From positions 23,890,774-23,954,773 of the forward strand of contig CM075860.1 in NCBI GenBank assembly GCA_037975125.1: a stretch of 64,000 nucleotides of DNA. Direction: 5' to 3'. This stretch comes from Latrodectus hesperus (taxonomy: Eukaryota > Arthropoda > Arachnida > Araneae > Theridiidae). Position 1 is the first letter of the stretch. Each line of letters begins with the position of its first letter. Of the stretch, positions 53,032 to 63,261 are shown one piece after another. The position numbers and the translations under genes are program-made. Below the pieces are notes generated by a model. The model did no database searches, was not told the DNA's origin, and worked only from the letters and a program-made list of their open reading frames with translations.

Positions 53032-54318
53032 TTAACTCCAAACCCAATGTTTCCTAGTTCCAGTTGCTCGGGTCACCCACTTTATTAATAAGTCTGATAA
53101 CCCTTTAATGGAGTCTAGGTGTAACTCTCTAGTATGGATGATGCCTAAAGAGGTTAATCTAGGGAGGGCAAGAGCCTCGCATTCATAAATGATATGCTTG
53201 GCCGTTTCCTCTTGCATATGACATTTCCTGCAGATAGGGTCTTGCTGAAACAGTCCCATTTTATGGAGATGTTTTCTGAAATAGTAGTGCCCAGTTATGA
53301 AGCCTACGATTAAACGTATCTTCTGCCTAGAGCATCTTAAAATTTCATAGGAAATCCTCGCTGATGATCTACAGATCATACTTTTAGCGTGGGTTTGACC
53401 AGGAGATTTGAGCCAAGCTTCATACATCTTCCGTTTTTCCCATCTTAGAACATTGGTTTTTGCGGTCTTCAAATTGATCCCACAAAAAGGTTCTGGACCA
53501 ATGGGAACAAAAGACGATCCTTGTTTAGCAAGCTCATCAGCCCTTTCATTACCTTCGATACCTTTGTGCCCTGGCACCCATACAAGGATCACCCTGTTTC
53601 TAGTTGCCAGTTCTGTAAGAAGGTTTCTACACTCCAGAATCATTTTAGATTTGATTTCGAAGGAATTAAGCGCTTTTAAAGCGGCTTGACTGTCACTGAA
53701 AATGAGAATCCGCTTACCGTAGTAGCCCTTCTTCATATTCAGTCGCAGACAGTGGATAATGGCCAAAACTTCTGCCTGGAAGACCGAAGCGTATCGCCCA
53801 AGGCTTACAGACAAGCTGATTCTTGGTGACACGCCACAAACTCCCAGTCCTGAGAGGCTGTTCTTCAGTGATCCATCTGTGTACCAGATTAGATCTCCTG
53901 TTTTAGTTTCAAACATGTTGTTATCCCATTCGTCTCTAGTTGGAAAAACTATATCAAATGTCCTATCAAACATGTATGTTTTTTCCATGATGTCAGATGG
54001 CATCATGAAAGTAGGGTCTTGAATTTTCCTGGTGATGCCCTTGTGCCCTTTGGCAACAGGCTGATCATACCAGTGGTTTTGCAGCTTCATTCTGTATGCA
54101 TTCATTCTTGCAACGCTGCAGATGAAGATGTCCAAGGGAGTCAGATCCAACACAACCTCCAATGCTCTGGTTGGCGTGGTGGAAATTGCTCCTGTGATGC
54201 AGAGACAGGCTAGTCTTTGTAGACCCCCCAGTCTGTCAATCACAGTCTTCTGTTCCACCTTACGCCACCAGATCACACAGGCATATGTGAAAATGGGCCT
54301 GACAAAAGCTGTGTACAT
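53032..54318 (-). pseudogene. nested LINE: ORF2 C-terminal part with RNase H
   Basis: Begins MYTAFVRPIFTYACVIWWRK, the segment that follows RT. One TAA near 54322 separates it from the preceding frameshifted stretch. RNase H motifs are IWYTDGSLKNS, VFQAEVLAII, LIFSDSQAALKAL and WVPGHKGIEGNERADELAK, all with the catalytic Asp/Glu residues. It ends with VGFITGHYYFRKHLHKMG and DPICRKCHMQEETAKHIIYE. The 428-codon frame is uninterrupted. The remaining bases to 52961 are a short 3' region with a GAA tail. Confidence 0.9.
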
Positions 54319-54374
54319 CCATTACATCAGTTTTGGATGTAAACCCCAGTTTTTACCAAGCATTCGCCTGCAAA

Positions 54375-56000
54375 TCAAATGCGTTTCTTTGCTCGGTTGA
54401 TCCTATCATCAATGTGCTTATTCCAGGTGAGTTTCTGGTCTAAATAGATGTCCAGATACTTCACCTCTGAAGCCACATTGATTTCAACATCAAAAAGTCT
54501 TGGTATGAAAAAACCTTTCCGTTTCTTTTTGCGTGTAAAAGGTACAAGGTAGGTATTCTGAGGATTAACCATCAGGTCCCTATCCATGCACCATTGACCT
54601 ACATAACTTAGAGCATCCTGCATGAGATGACAAGTTATGTCAAAATCTTTACCAAGGATAAGGATGACAATGTCATCAGCATATCCCTGCGTATAATAGC
54701 CCTTATCATTTAGATGTTTTATAAGGCTATTTACAACTAGGTTCCAAAGTAATGGTGACAGAACACCTCCTTGAGGACAACCTCTGGTAGTCTTTTTTTC
54801 AAATGATTCACCAAAAATGTTCATTTGTATATATCTATCCGAAATTAAGGCCTCAATCCAAGTACACAGGGTCTGATTAATCCCTGCCCCTCTAAGTGCA
54901 TTGAGGATGGATGGATGGGAAGTATTATCAAAAGCACCCTGGATGTCGAGGAAAGTTGCCAAGGCAATATTCTTTTGATCCAGAGTAGCTTCAATCTTGG
55001 AAACTAGCTGATAAAGAGCAGTTTCAGTAGATTTGCCGGGTTGATAGGCAAATTGAAGAGCATGCAAGGGACTATTTCTACCCAAGTAATCTCTAATATG
55101 CCGATCAATGATTTTCTCCATAATTTTAAGAAAGAATGAAGAAAGACTGATTGGTCTGTATGACTTCGCCTGGTCATAAGTGTCCTTGCCAGGTTTTGGA
55201 ATGAAAACAATCCTAGCCTTTTCCCATGTCTTTGGTATATATCCCAGGGCCAAACTAGTTCTATAAATTCTAGTTAGCACTGGTATGACAACCTTCTCTG
55301 CCTTCTGGATCATGATGGGCATAATTCCATCAGGCCCAGGGCATTTTAGAGGTTTAAAGGCAAAGATTGCCCATTTAACAATGTTGTAGTTTATGATATT
55401 TTTAGCGATGATCCATTGATTGCTATTGACTCTTTGCAAAGAGCCAATGCAATGTTCCCCTTCGTTGCAATAAATATCTCTAGCTCCCGGGAAGTGGGTC
55501 CTGGTCATAATTTCCATAACCCCTTTTCCGGAAGCAGCAAAATTACCCTCCTCGTCTTTTAGGGTACCAACCAAAGTAGGTTCATCCCTTTTAAGGAGTT
55601 TCTGGAGTCTAGCTCTATCAGAAATAGAATCTACCTCGTCACAGAACTTCCTCCAGGAGTTAATTTTGCTTTTTCTAACAAGTTTGTTATAAATAGTGAG
55701 GGCCATTTTATAGTTCTCCCATTCACCATTTTTCTTGGCTTTATTAAAAAGTTTTCTAACATTTGCTCTTTTGGCAGCAAGAGAGTCATTCCACCAAGGG
55801 CATTGGAGTTTAGCTCTTCTAGTGCGAATGGGGCAATTGTTATGATAAGAATCTAGAATACTTCTCTGCAGAAGATCTGCTGTAACTTCTAGATCGTAGT
55901 TGTCTTTAATAGGTCTGTTCCCGAGCTCAATCAACCCAGTCAGTTCTTCTTGGAATTTCTTCCAGGCCGTCCTAACTGGGTCTCTGAATATGCGATCCAG
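54375..56000 (-). pseudogene. nested LINE: ORF2 reverse transcriptase domain
   Basis: In frame with the endonuclease after one stop: LDRIFRDPVRTAWKKFQEEL and CPWWNDSLAAKRANVRKLF. Then FKPLKCPGPDGIMPIMIQ, WEKARIVFIPKPGKDTYDQA, SYRPISLSSFFLKIMEKII and FLDIQGAFDNTSH (catalytic Asp). Next come TTRGCPQGGVLSPLLWNLVV, QGYADDIVILI (intact YADD) and VKYLDIYLDQKLTWNKHID. The catalytic residues are preserved. The frame is lost by a frameshift near 54400, just after NRAKK. Confidence 0.9.
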
Positions 56001-56732
56001 TCACACATTAGAGTGAATTTCAAAATGGATGTTTTGATAATCTGAGCCGGAAGGTCTGTCATCTACTTTCCAATATTTGATATTTTTACTAATCAGCGTT
56101 GTCGCTATAGTAATGTCAATTACTTCAGATCGATTAGAAGTAATAAAAGTTGGTTCGTTGTCCTCATTTAGAATATCTAACCCATAGTTTAGAATAAATT
56201 CCAAAAGGTACTCACCTCTTTTATTTGTGTCCGTACTTCCCCAGACAACATGATGAGCATTACAGTCTAGTCCTAGGACTACCTGTAAGTTGTTATCTCT
56301 GCAAAAGTTCATGAGCTTGTGCAGAGAATGGTCAGGTGGAGCCTTCTCTTCATAGGGCAGGTATCCAGAGCCAAAAACAATTTCCCTGTCCCTACCCTCT
56401 ATGTTGAGTCTGACTTTCACAGCTGTCAGGTCCCTAAGAATAAATTCAGAGAGGGGAAGAACCTCAATGTTTTTATGTAAGAGTATACAAGTTCTAGCGT
56501 TACCATTAGTACAATAGATAAGCTTACCTTTAGTTCCTTTGAGACCACTGATTCTCCCCCTAACCAACCAGGGTTCCTGAATCAGGGCCAGGTGTATATC
56601 CCCAGCAAGAAACTTCTTACTGAGGTTAGTAGTACCACTTCTACTGTGGTGGAGGTTGGCTTGAACTACCTTCACCCCCATCAGCAGGAGCAGGTTTGTC
56701 AAGTACTTTAGCCTGCACTTGGTGAAGTCCAA
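56001..56732 (-). pseudogene. nested LINE: ORF2 endonuclease domain
   Basis: Opens at ATG 56732 within ORF1; MGVKVVQANLHHSRS is a more likely functional start of the domain. Endonuclease motifs are VVQANLHHSRSG (Asn), LALIQEPWL (Glu), GSGYLPYE (Tyr), VVLGLDCNAHHVVWGS (Asp-Asn-His), SEVIDITIAT (Asp) and GSDYQNIHF, where the expected SDH has Tyr for His. The frame ends at TGA 56003-56001 but continues in the same frame into the RT part, so the stop is a point mutation within ORF2. Confidence 0.85.
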
Positions 56733-57513
56733 TATGAAACCTATATCCCCTTACACGAAGTGTGGCAGCATCTAATTCAGGCACACTAAGAACGATGGTC
56801 CGCCCAGATGGGTCGTTCTTAATGTTAAGAACGTTCCACTCCATTGGAGTGACCCCACCGTTCTGAGTCTCGATTTTTCTCAGGAGCTCTTTAGGTTCCA
56901 GTTCACTACAGATTTTTGGCAGTTTTGCAATTATCTTGGTGGTTCTGACAAGTTTCCTTGTCTCACCCACCAAGAGTTTATGTTCCTGCCAAGGGCTTAT
57001 ATCACTGACATTCTGTTCCAGCCACTTTGAGCTCTCCAGATCGGCACAGTTGATAATAAGAGCCCCATTCTCAAGTTTACAGGATAGGAAGGTTGGGGCA
57101 AAACCCTCCTCATTCCTTCCTATTTTCCTGGTTAACAAGAGTTCCAGGTCATAGGCCTGTTTCTCTGTTAACCGTTTTTCCAGATGACCTTCTAAGAGCA
57201 CAGCCATCTTGATCGCCGTGAGAGCCGCCCTGTAAGTAAATCCCTCAGGTCCTTCTCTCTTGGCAGCCTTTCCGACCTTGCCCTGGTTCATCTGGTTGGC
57301 AGGACGCTTCTTGCCTTTGGTTGCCTTGGGTTTTTCAACCCAAGTCCCCTCAGCGATTTTGCGCTCCTTCACCAGCTTCTTTTTCTGGGCACCAGATAGT
57401 CTCTTTTTAAGCTTGATTCTGGTCAGAGAGTCATTCATGCTAGAGATAGCTTCCTGACTCTCACCAGAAAAAGATGGTTTGGAGGTCATTTCTACCTCCT
57501 GTGAAGGTTTCAT
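56641..57513 (-). pseudogene. nested LINE: ORF1 protein, DUF4780-like
   Basis: A 290-codon frame with a Lys-rich N-terminal third (KLKKRLSGAQKKKLVKERK). A globular part follows, with FLSCKLENGALIINCADLES, SKWLEQNVSDISPW and MEWNVLNIKNDPSGRTIVLS, and the end is Gly/Ser/Pro/Gln-rich. The central pattern resembles the DUF4780 domain seen in ORF1 of arthropod I-superfamily elements. No CCHC zinc knuckle was seen. ORF1 proteins bind the element RNA. ORF2 begins inside its 3' end (92 bp overlap). The frame is open here, but the likely native start is upstream and shifted. Confidence 0.75.
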
Positions 57514-57515
57514 TG

Positions 57516-57725
57516 CTACCCTTCATTAGATTGTCTCTGAGTTCCCTTGTCTTTTTCAGAAAGGTCTGCTTCAGAAGTTTCTCCTGCAAAAGCAGAAATG
57601 TTTGTTATTTTTAATGTCTTTTCAGCCATATAATAACATTTAATAAGCTCAGGTAATATGACAGTCCACCCAGCATTGCCTGAGTTACTGGGCAAGGCAA
57701 TTTTCTCTAGAAGTTTGCCAGGCAA
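57516..57725 (-). pseudogene. nested LINE: probable ORF1 N-terminal part, frameshifted off
   Basis: Seventy codons (beginning MPGKLLEKIALPSNSGNAGW) end at TAG 57518-57516, two bases before the ATG of the longer ORF1 frame. In the deleted relative at 35779-36571 the corresponding text (starting MPCPVSQAMLGGLILPEL) runs without a break into MNPSLEVEMTSKP. ORF1 of this family therefore probably starts here, and this copy has suffered a frameshift. Confidence 0.6.
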
Positions 57726-57943
57726 CTAGAGGCTCCGTTAAGACACCAATACCGCGGTGCCAATTAGCCCTAGGCACGGATCGCATAACACCAGGGTTTA
57801 CGGGAGCTGGTTCGCGGCCTCTGATTCTATATTCAAGGCTATCCTGTCATTCCTACAGGACGTTCAGTCATCCACCACCTACTGACGCGCCTGGTGGCTA
57901 GCTCAAGCCCCAGGGAGGTACGCATACCCCCTGGTTCCAGGAG

Positions 57944-59643
57944 CATCATGATCAATGACCTAATTAGTAAACTGAAATTGCCTGGAATTGAGGTTTTGTG
58001 TTATGCTAATGATCTCGTTTTGTGGTCAACGAGCAGCGACATCCAATCTACAGAAGATTGTCTTAATAATGCGTTAAAGCACCTTAATGCATGGTGTCTG
58101 GAGAATGATATGGTTTTAAATGAAGAAAAAAACAACCGTACAACTTTTTACTTTGTCTACAAAACAACATTCTGTGAATCTTGTGTACGACACACTTCCT
58201 CTAAAAATTACACAAGCTACTAACTACCTTGGTGTGACCATGGATAAAAGGCTTAGCTGGGCTCCACATATCGATAATATTCAAAAGAAAGCTACTGATA
58301 GACTTCAAATCCTGAGACGTCTTACGGGCACCACTTGGGGGGCCAATCAAGACGTCCTAGCCACTACTTATAAATCATACATTCGCCCTGTTCTTGAATA
58401 TAGCTGTGAAGCGCTGTCTACAGCTAGCGAAACTACTAGACAGAAACTTAACGTCGTCCAAAATAATGCCCTTCGAATTGTCTGCGGTGCTGCTGTTTCC
58501 ACTCCCATCACTGCTCTTGAGAGCCAAACGCAAATTGAGCCCCTTGAAGCTCGTCGTGACAAAGTCCTTCTGAGATTCTTTGAGAGATCTCGCCGTGTCG
58601 GTGATAGTTTTTGGGAGACTTACAAAACTGCTAATTTGCGTTTAGTGACACAGCTTACCCCTCTGGAAAAATCATTATTGCTTCAGAGAAAGTATAAGGT
58701 TTACTCCGGTGAGCGACTCCTTTTTCCCCGGCCAACGCTTGTGAAGGATATACCCAACATCCCTGTTTGCTTAAACCTCCCTGGCATAAAGGATCGCAAA
58801 GAGGATGTCTTACCACAGATCTTAAAAGCCGCCACACTGTATATGCTTGTATCTATATATCCAATGGCAGATTGGTACCATGTATACTCAGACGGCTCGG
58901 CAATGGACGAGAATTGTGGTGCTGGCTTTTATTCATCTCTTGCTGAGGGTTCTTTTCCGGTCGGCAAACATATGACAAATTTTGACGGGGAGGTAGCTGC
59001 TATTTGTGAGGCTGCCAGACGATTAATGCAACTGCCGGGCCTAAAAAAGGTGGTTTTCCTTTCTGACTCAACAGCAGCTCTTCAGGCCATAACTTCATTG
59101 TTCCCACATGATGCCCTTGTTATGGCCTGCCGGGAAATCCTTTTACAACTGCAAGAAAGAATTGAAATCTGTTTGCAATGGGTGCCAGGGCATTGTGATA
59201 TTGATGGCAATGAGCGTGCAGATAGGCTTGCCAAATATGGATGTGACTTGACCCAAGAAGACAGGCCTATAAGCTTTTCTGCTGCTCGTAGTACTATTAA
59301 TCTACGTATTAAAAGATCAATTAGGACAGCCTGGGAGGCAGCTGCTGTTGGCAAAAGATGGGAGACGGTTGTCAGATGCAATACCATCCCCAACAGCCTG
59401 CCGCGTGGAGTGGCGGTTGCTACCTTCAGGATGGCAACGGGTCACGACTACTTTCAGAAGCATCTCCACAGGATTGCCGATACTCCCCTCTGTCCCCTGT
59501 GTTCTACAGGCGAGGGTACAGTCGAACACCTGGCTTACTGTAATGCTCTGGAACAGGCCGACGATGACTTGCATGGGCGGCCTGGACTCTACTGGGAAGC
59601 ACGGCGCCAAATGGCCCATCGGCCACGGGCGGGCGTTGGATGA
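57944..59643 (+). pseudogene. outer LINE: end of reverse transcriptase and RNase H
   Basis: After the insert the RT continues IMINDLISKLKLPGIEVL then CYANDLVLW. The usual YADD box is YAND here, losing one catalytic Asp. An extra A in a poly-A run near 58120 shifts the frame, which then stays open to TGA 59641. RNase H motifs follow: VYSDGSAMDE, FDGEVAAICEA, FLSDSTAALQAI and WVPGHCDIDGNERADRLAK. Last is a Cys/His tail, MATGHDYFQKHLHRI, CPLCSTGEGTVEHLAYC. RNase H removes the RNA template during cDNA synthesis. The 507-codon open stretch shows this copy is not very old. Confidence 0.85.
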
Positions 59644-59662
59644 AGAAGAAGATATCTAAGCC

Positions 59663-61022
59663 AATATTGTCATCATAATCAGACTTTGTAAATTGGTAAA
59701 GGAGAAAAAAAATTATGTTTTAATTGTATGTTTATGTGTGTATATAAATATATATAAGATTAGATATATCATTTACCTATTATCTGGTCGACTATTTACT
59801 ATAACAGTAAAACCATTTACATTACTATAAAAGAATCAAGTGATCAAAATGTCAAAAGTATCATCAAATGCTTGAAATGTTAATCACTCTCCAAAATGGA
59901 AAGGGATAAATATTCTAGTTTACTTATATTTCATTAAAACAAATAGTTTGAATTTATTGTTAATTCATATTTCAACTTTTCACGGTCATAAATAAAAACA
60001 TAAAATATGATTTTAAATATAATAAAGTATGTAAACACAAGAGTAGCTACTAAGCTGTTACATCTGACAGCATTCTTTACATGGAAATAATTAACATGCT
60101 ACACAACTAATTTAAATAATAACAATTTTTCCATATGAACATTTTTTCATATGCGTTAATCAACCATAGAATTCCATATGTTTTTTTTAATTTGTGGCAA
60201 TTAATCGGTCAGATTCCTACAGAAATTTTCAAATTTACTATTTTCAGTACTGTATTTTCAAGTTTTAGATGCAAAAATATTTCGCTAAGAAATCCACAAT
60301 GATTTTAATGGTTGACATGGTTATACATAAAAACCATGTTATATATGCAATAAAATATTTTGTAAAGTTTATGCATTGTAAAATTTTTCATTCCTTAAAA
60401 CACATCCTTGAAGAGTATACAAAATTTAAAACCACGAATCCTTATAAGACAAAATATTTCGGTCAGTAAAAATTGACTTAAAAATAATAGTAAATAAGAA
60501 AGCCTTTTAAAAATAAAATATTTAAAGTTTATAGGGAATTCGCACACAATTTTTTGATCATAAATGCTACAAGATCCAATATTAATTCATTGAAAATAAA
60601 CATCTAAGGGCTTTCAAGTAGAATATAATTAGAGTGTCATTAATTTCATAAACTTGCTTCGTAAAAAACAAAATATGTAATAAATACGTTTAAGTCTTGT
60701 AGCAATCGAATTCGATTAAAAAAAATAGAGCATTGATAAATTTATTATACTAATTGATTAAATATAACTAATACATGGATTGAAAAAATGCTTCTTTGCA
60801 GGATAATACATTTTTCTATTCCTCACACGGTAATGAAATTATTCTAAAACATACAATGACAAACATTTTCCAATGTCTTTCTCTTGTTGTCATGTTATCA
60901 ACAGTTTATGAAGTTTTCTTAACAAGCAATTAAATAATATTTCAACATAAAAAATATATATTATTCTTGCATTATTCATAACAACTCTATCCTGATATAA
61001 ACAATAATAAATGCGTACTTAC
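59663..61022. other. AT-rich spacer
   Basis: No gene was recognised. A 66-codon open frame at 60269-60469 is Lys/Ile/Phe-rich and looks like chance in AT-rich DNA. Confidence 0.45.
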
Positions 61023-61125
61023 CTTGTATTTCTCTTAGCTCAAAGACATAACATCGAATATTCCGCCATTTCACATTAATGGCTGACGCTGACACAAGCA
61101 TTTCACACTATCTGACGTCATACTG
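61023..61125 (-). promoter_or_regulatory. candidate promoter and non-coding first exon of a minus-strand gene
   Basis: Contains a perfect CRE palindrome TGACGTCA (61113-61120) and GAAATGGCGG, a YY1-type element often found at transcription starts. Further on the minus strand is a consensus donor ATACAAG|GTAAGTAC (last exon base 61023). All ATGs between run quickly to stops; the longest is 9 codons from 61069 to the TGA ending at 61040. The exon would therefore be 5' untranslated. The next minus-strand coding exon recognised is the unknown gene at 32205, about 29 kb away, so the link is speculative. Confidence 0.4.
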
Positions 61126-61296
61126 TCACGCAGTATACACAATAAATGTGAAAATTAGATTTCTTTCTGAAAAATTGTTTTTAAAGGGCTTAAAATGTAA
61201 GAAGTTAAAGGAAAATTAATTAACATCACAAAAAACAGTTATTTGGAATAAATAGTCTTTGCCGATAAAATAAAAAATAGCACTACAGCAAATTGT

Positions 61297-61523
61297 CTTA
61301 ATTTTGTTGGCCAACAGCTTCAGGGCCAACAATGGCCAGAATCTGTTGGCCCACTACTTATCATCCAGCACCGGCCCGGTTTATTTTGGCCAGCACTCAT
61401 CCGTGGCCGTAATGGCCGGAGCTGGGCCATCAAACAACCATCAGCGGCTTGCCGTGGCCAACAGGAAACCGGCTTGGCCAGCAGCGGCCCGGATTTTTGC
61501 CGGCAGTTTGTGTTTGCTGGGTA
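61297..61523. mobile_element. TTGGCC-repeat element, right end TTTGTGTTTGCTGGGTA
   Basis: A GC-rich island of spaced TTGGCC/GGCCAA units. It ends at 61507-61523 with the exact reverse complement of the 17 bp end of the island at 46754, and shares TTGGCCAGCAGCGGCCCG with that copy. The left end simply fades into AT-rich DNA. Not coding. Confidence 0.65.
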
Positions 61524-62040
61524 GCTCAGTTTTTTCGTCACTACATAATTCTGAGTATACCCAAGAGATATTATATTTCATTCATTCTTAAAAACCTGAG
61601 TTCTACAATCTTTTAAAATTTTGCCCTAAATTATCACTCATAACTTAAAAACATAAAAATTTAAATTCTTATTTCAAAATTATATATCTTTTCTATATTT
61701 TCAACAATTGTTAAAAAATAAGTAATGCAAACTTACATGTCTTGATTCTTCTATCTAAACTACTTACGTGGAAATGAGCATTCAACATGTTTGATCAAAA
61801 ATACAATGTTTTTAAAATGATAAGGCTTAAAATTTTTTTAAGTTTTTACATTCTCATTAGCAAATATTAAAGCTTTAAATTTAAAAGTGAGCATGATTGT
61901 ATAGAAAATATTGTATTTAATGGATCATGGCTACAGCAGCGATTAAAAATTATATTTTTCTAGAATCATATTTTACATTTTCAAAATAAATAAAATCGTT
62001 TATACATATGGTAATGTATTTTATTTATTTTGAAAGAGTA
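61524..62040. other. AT-rich spacer
   Basis: Nothing supportable. Confidence 0.45.
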
Positions 62041-62175
62041 ATATTTTGCCCTGCCATAACTCTTCAGGATCCGTTTCAATTCCTCTAATCCTCGGAAGTT
62101 ATAGATGGGGCCAGAGCTGGATCAATTTGATTCCATTACGCTACATTACTGGATAAGACGACAATAACAACAATT
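62041..62175 (+). mobile_element. SINE-like element with CAA-type tail
   Basis: A moderately GC-rich body (CTCTTCAGGATCCGTTTCAA, GATGGGGCCAGAGCTGGATC) ends GGATAAGACGACAATAACAA. The tail resembles the one at 46545-46606. No promoter boxes were confirmed. Confidence 0.4.
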
Positions 62176-62869
62176 CCAGGTTTTAGAGTTTGTTATTTCC
62201 ATCTTGGACTGACTAAACTAAATATTTCCCTGTTAAGCGGATCATATTTTGAATTGAATCTACATAAAAAATGTTCTTAAATAAAGAAGTTTAGATTAAT
62301 AAAACTTGCTCTGTATTTAGACTGTTGCCAGTTTTAGTATAGCTATAGAAATTTCATTCTAATTTATGAACTATTCTGAAGTTTTAAAAATCTAAAGCTG
62401 TATTTATGTAGTTTTTTAATTATTAGTTGCATTGAAAGTAATATACACTGAAGAAGAAAATAGTTTGTTATTCATATTCAGCAAAAATTATCAGCCTGTG
62501 TAAAAGTTATTCCTTTTTTAAATTATATAAAATATTTCTGATATAGCTTCAGAGTCAATGTGTCTAAAAATGCATTAATATAATTTATTTAAGGATACGA
62601 AGGATTTATTTGACGTTCGAGTAATGGCAATTTTACATTTCTTTTTAAAAATGTAATGTAAAATATCCTATTTAATGTTCCTACTTGAAAAATGCAAAAG
62701 TGTTAGTTTGTCTTACGTTAATGTCACATTAAATGAACTCTGTCTTTGGGCATTACGGAACTCCTGAATATAATCTATATCCATCATATTTAACATTTAT
62801 ATCAACTTTTACCCTAATCAAACTGCAATATTTAGAAAAATACTTTCTTAGTGATCTATTTAACAACAC

Positions 62870-63065
62870 ATATGTTTCATGGTAAAAAGGGAAGGGAGCA
62901 GCTTCAGCTGGTCCGAGCACCTGGGGCACCAATGGTAGGGGACTACTTTAGCTCCGAATGCCTGCTTACATAATGGAATGGCCTTCACGCCTAGGGTGAC
63001 CCAACCAGGAGTAATAACTCCTGACGTACATGACCGTCCAGGAACACACTCCGACACTAGGATCT
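62870..63065 (-). other. GC-rich block with Cys-containing open frame, unassigned
   Basis: On the minus strand a 65-codon frame (63057-62860) contains VPGRSCTSGVITPGWVTLGV and PYHWCPRCSDQLKLLP, a CxxC pair. Composition differs sharply from the flanks. I do not recognise the family. It could be a piece of a transposon protein or a non-coding repeat with a chance frame. Confidence 0.3.
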
Positions 63066-63261
63066 TCTGGACATTTTTTGGTTTTATGGAGATTGTGTAC
63101 CTTAACTAGATCATCTGGAATTAGAAACAATAACATTTATGTTGGGTATTAATTAGTAACAGTTTCCAGAATGTAGCTAAATACCTTATATTTGTAACTC
63201 CTTGGTGAATGACATAAATTTCAGTTTATTTCCATATTGTACAGTCTAAATTTTAAGTTTT

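Larger units (their letters stand above)
52961..57943 (-). mobile_element. nested LINE (R1/LOA-like), 4,983 bp, near full length
   Basis: Inserted in reverse orientation into the RT of the outer LINE, with the 10 bp target duplication CATCATGATC (52951-52960 and 57944-57953). The 5' end is at 57943, and the 3' end at 52961 carries a GAA-repeat tail (TTCTTC on the plus strand). It has a 5' region of about 220 bp, ORF1, an overlapping ORF2 (endonuclease, RT, RNase H) and about 70 bp of 3' region. It is nearly intact, but two stops and two frameshifts disable it. An internally deleted relative is at 35779-36571. Confidence 0.92.
50858..59651 (+). mobile_element. I-superfamily-like LINE, interrupted by a second LINE
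   Basis: Non-LTR retrotransposon with endonuclease, reverse transcriptase and RNase H in one reading direction. Flanked by the 11 bp duplication ATATCTAAGCC (50847-50857 and 59652-59662). Its 3' end is GATGAAGAAGAAG. Removing the nested insert (52961-57943) and one copy of its target duplication leaves about 3.8 kb. No ORF1 is present, so either it is 5'-truncated or the family has a single ORF. Stops, two frameshifts and a lost catalytic residue show it is dead. Confidence 0.88.
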
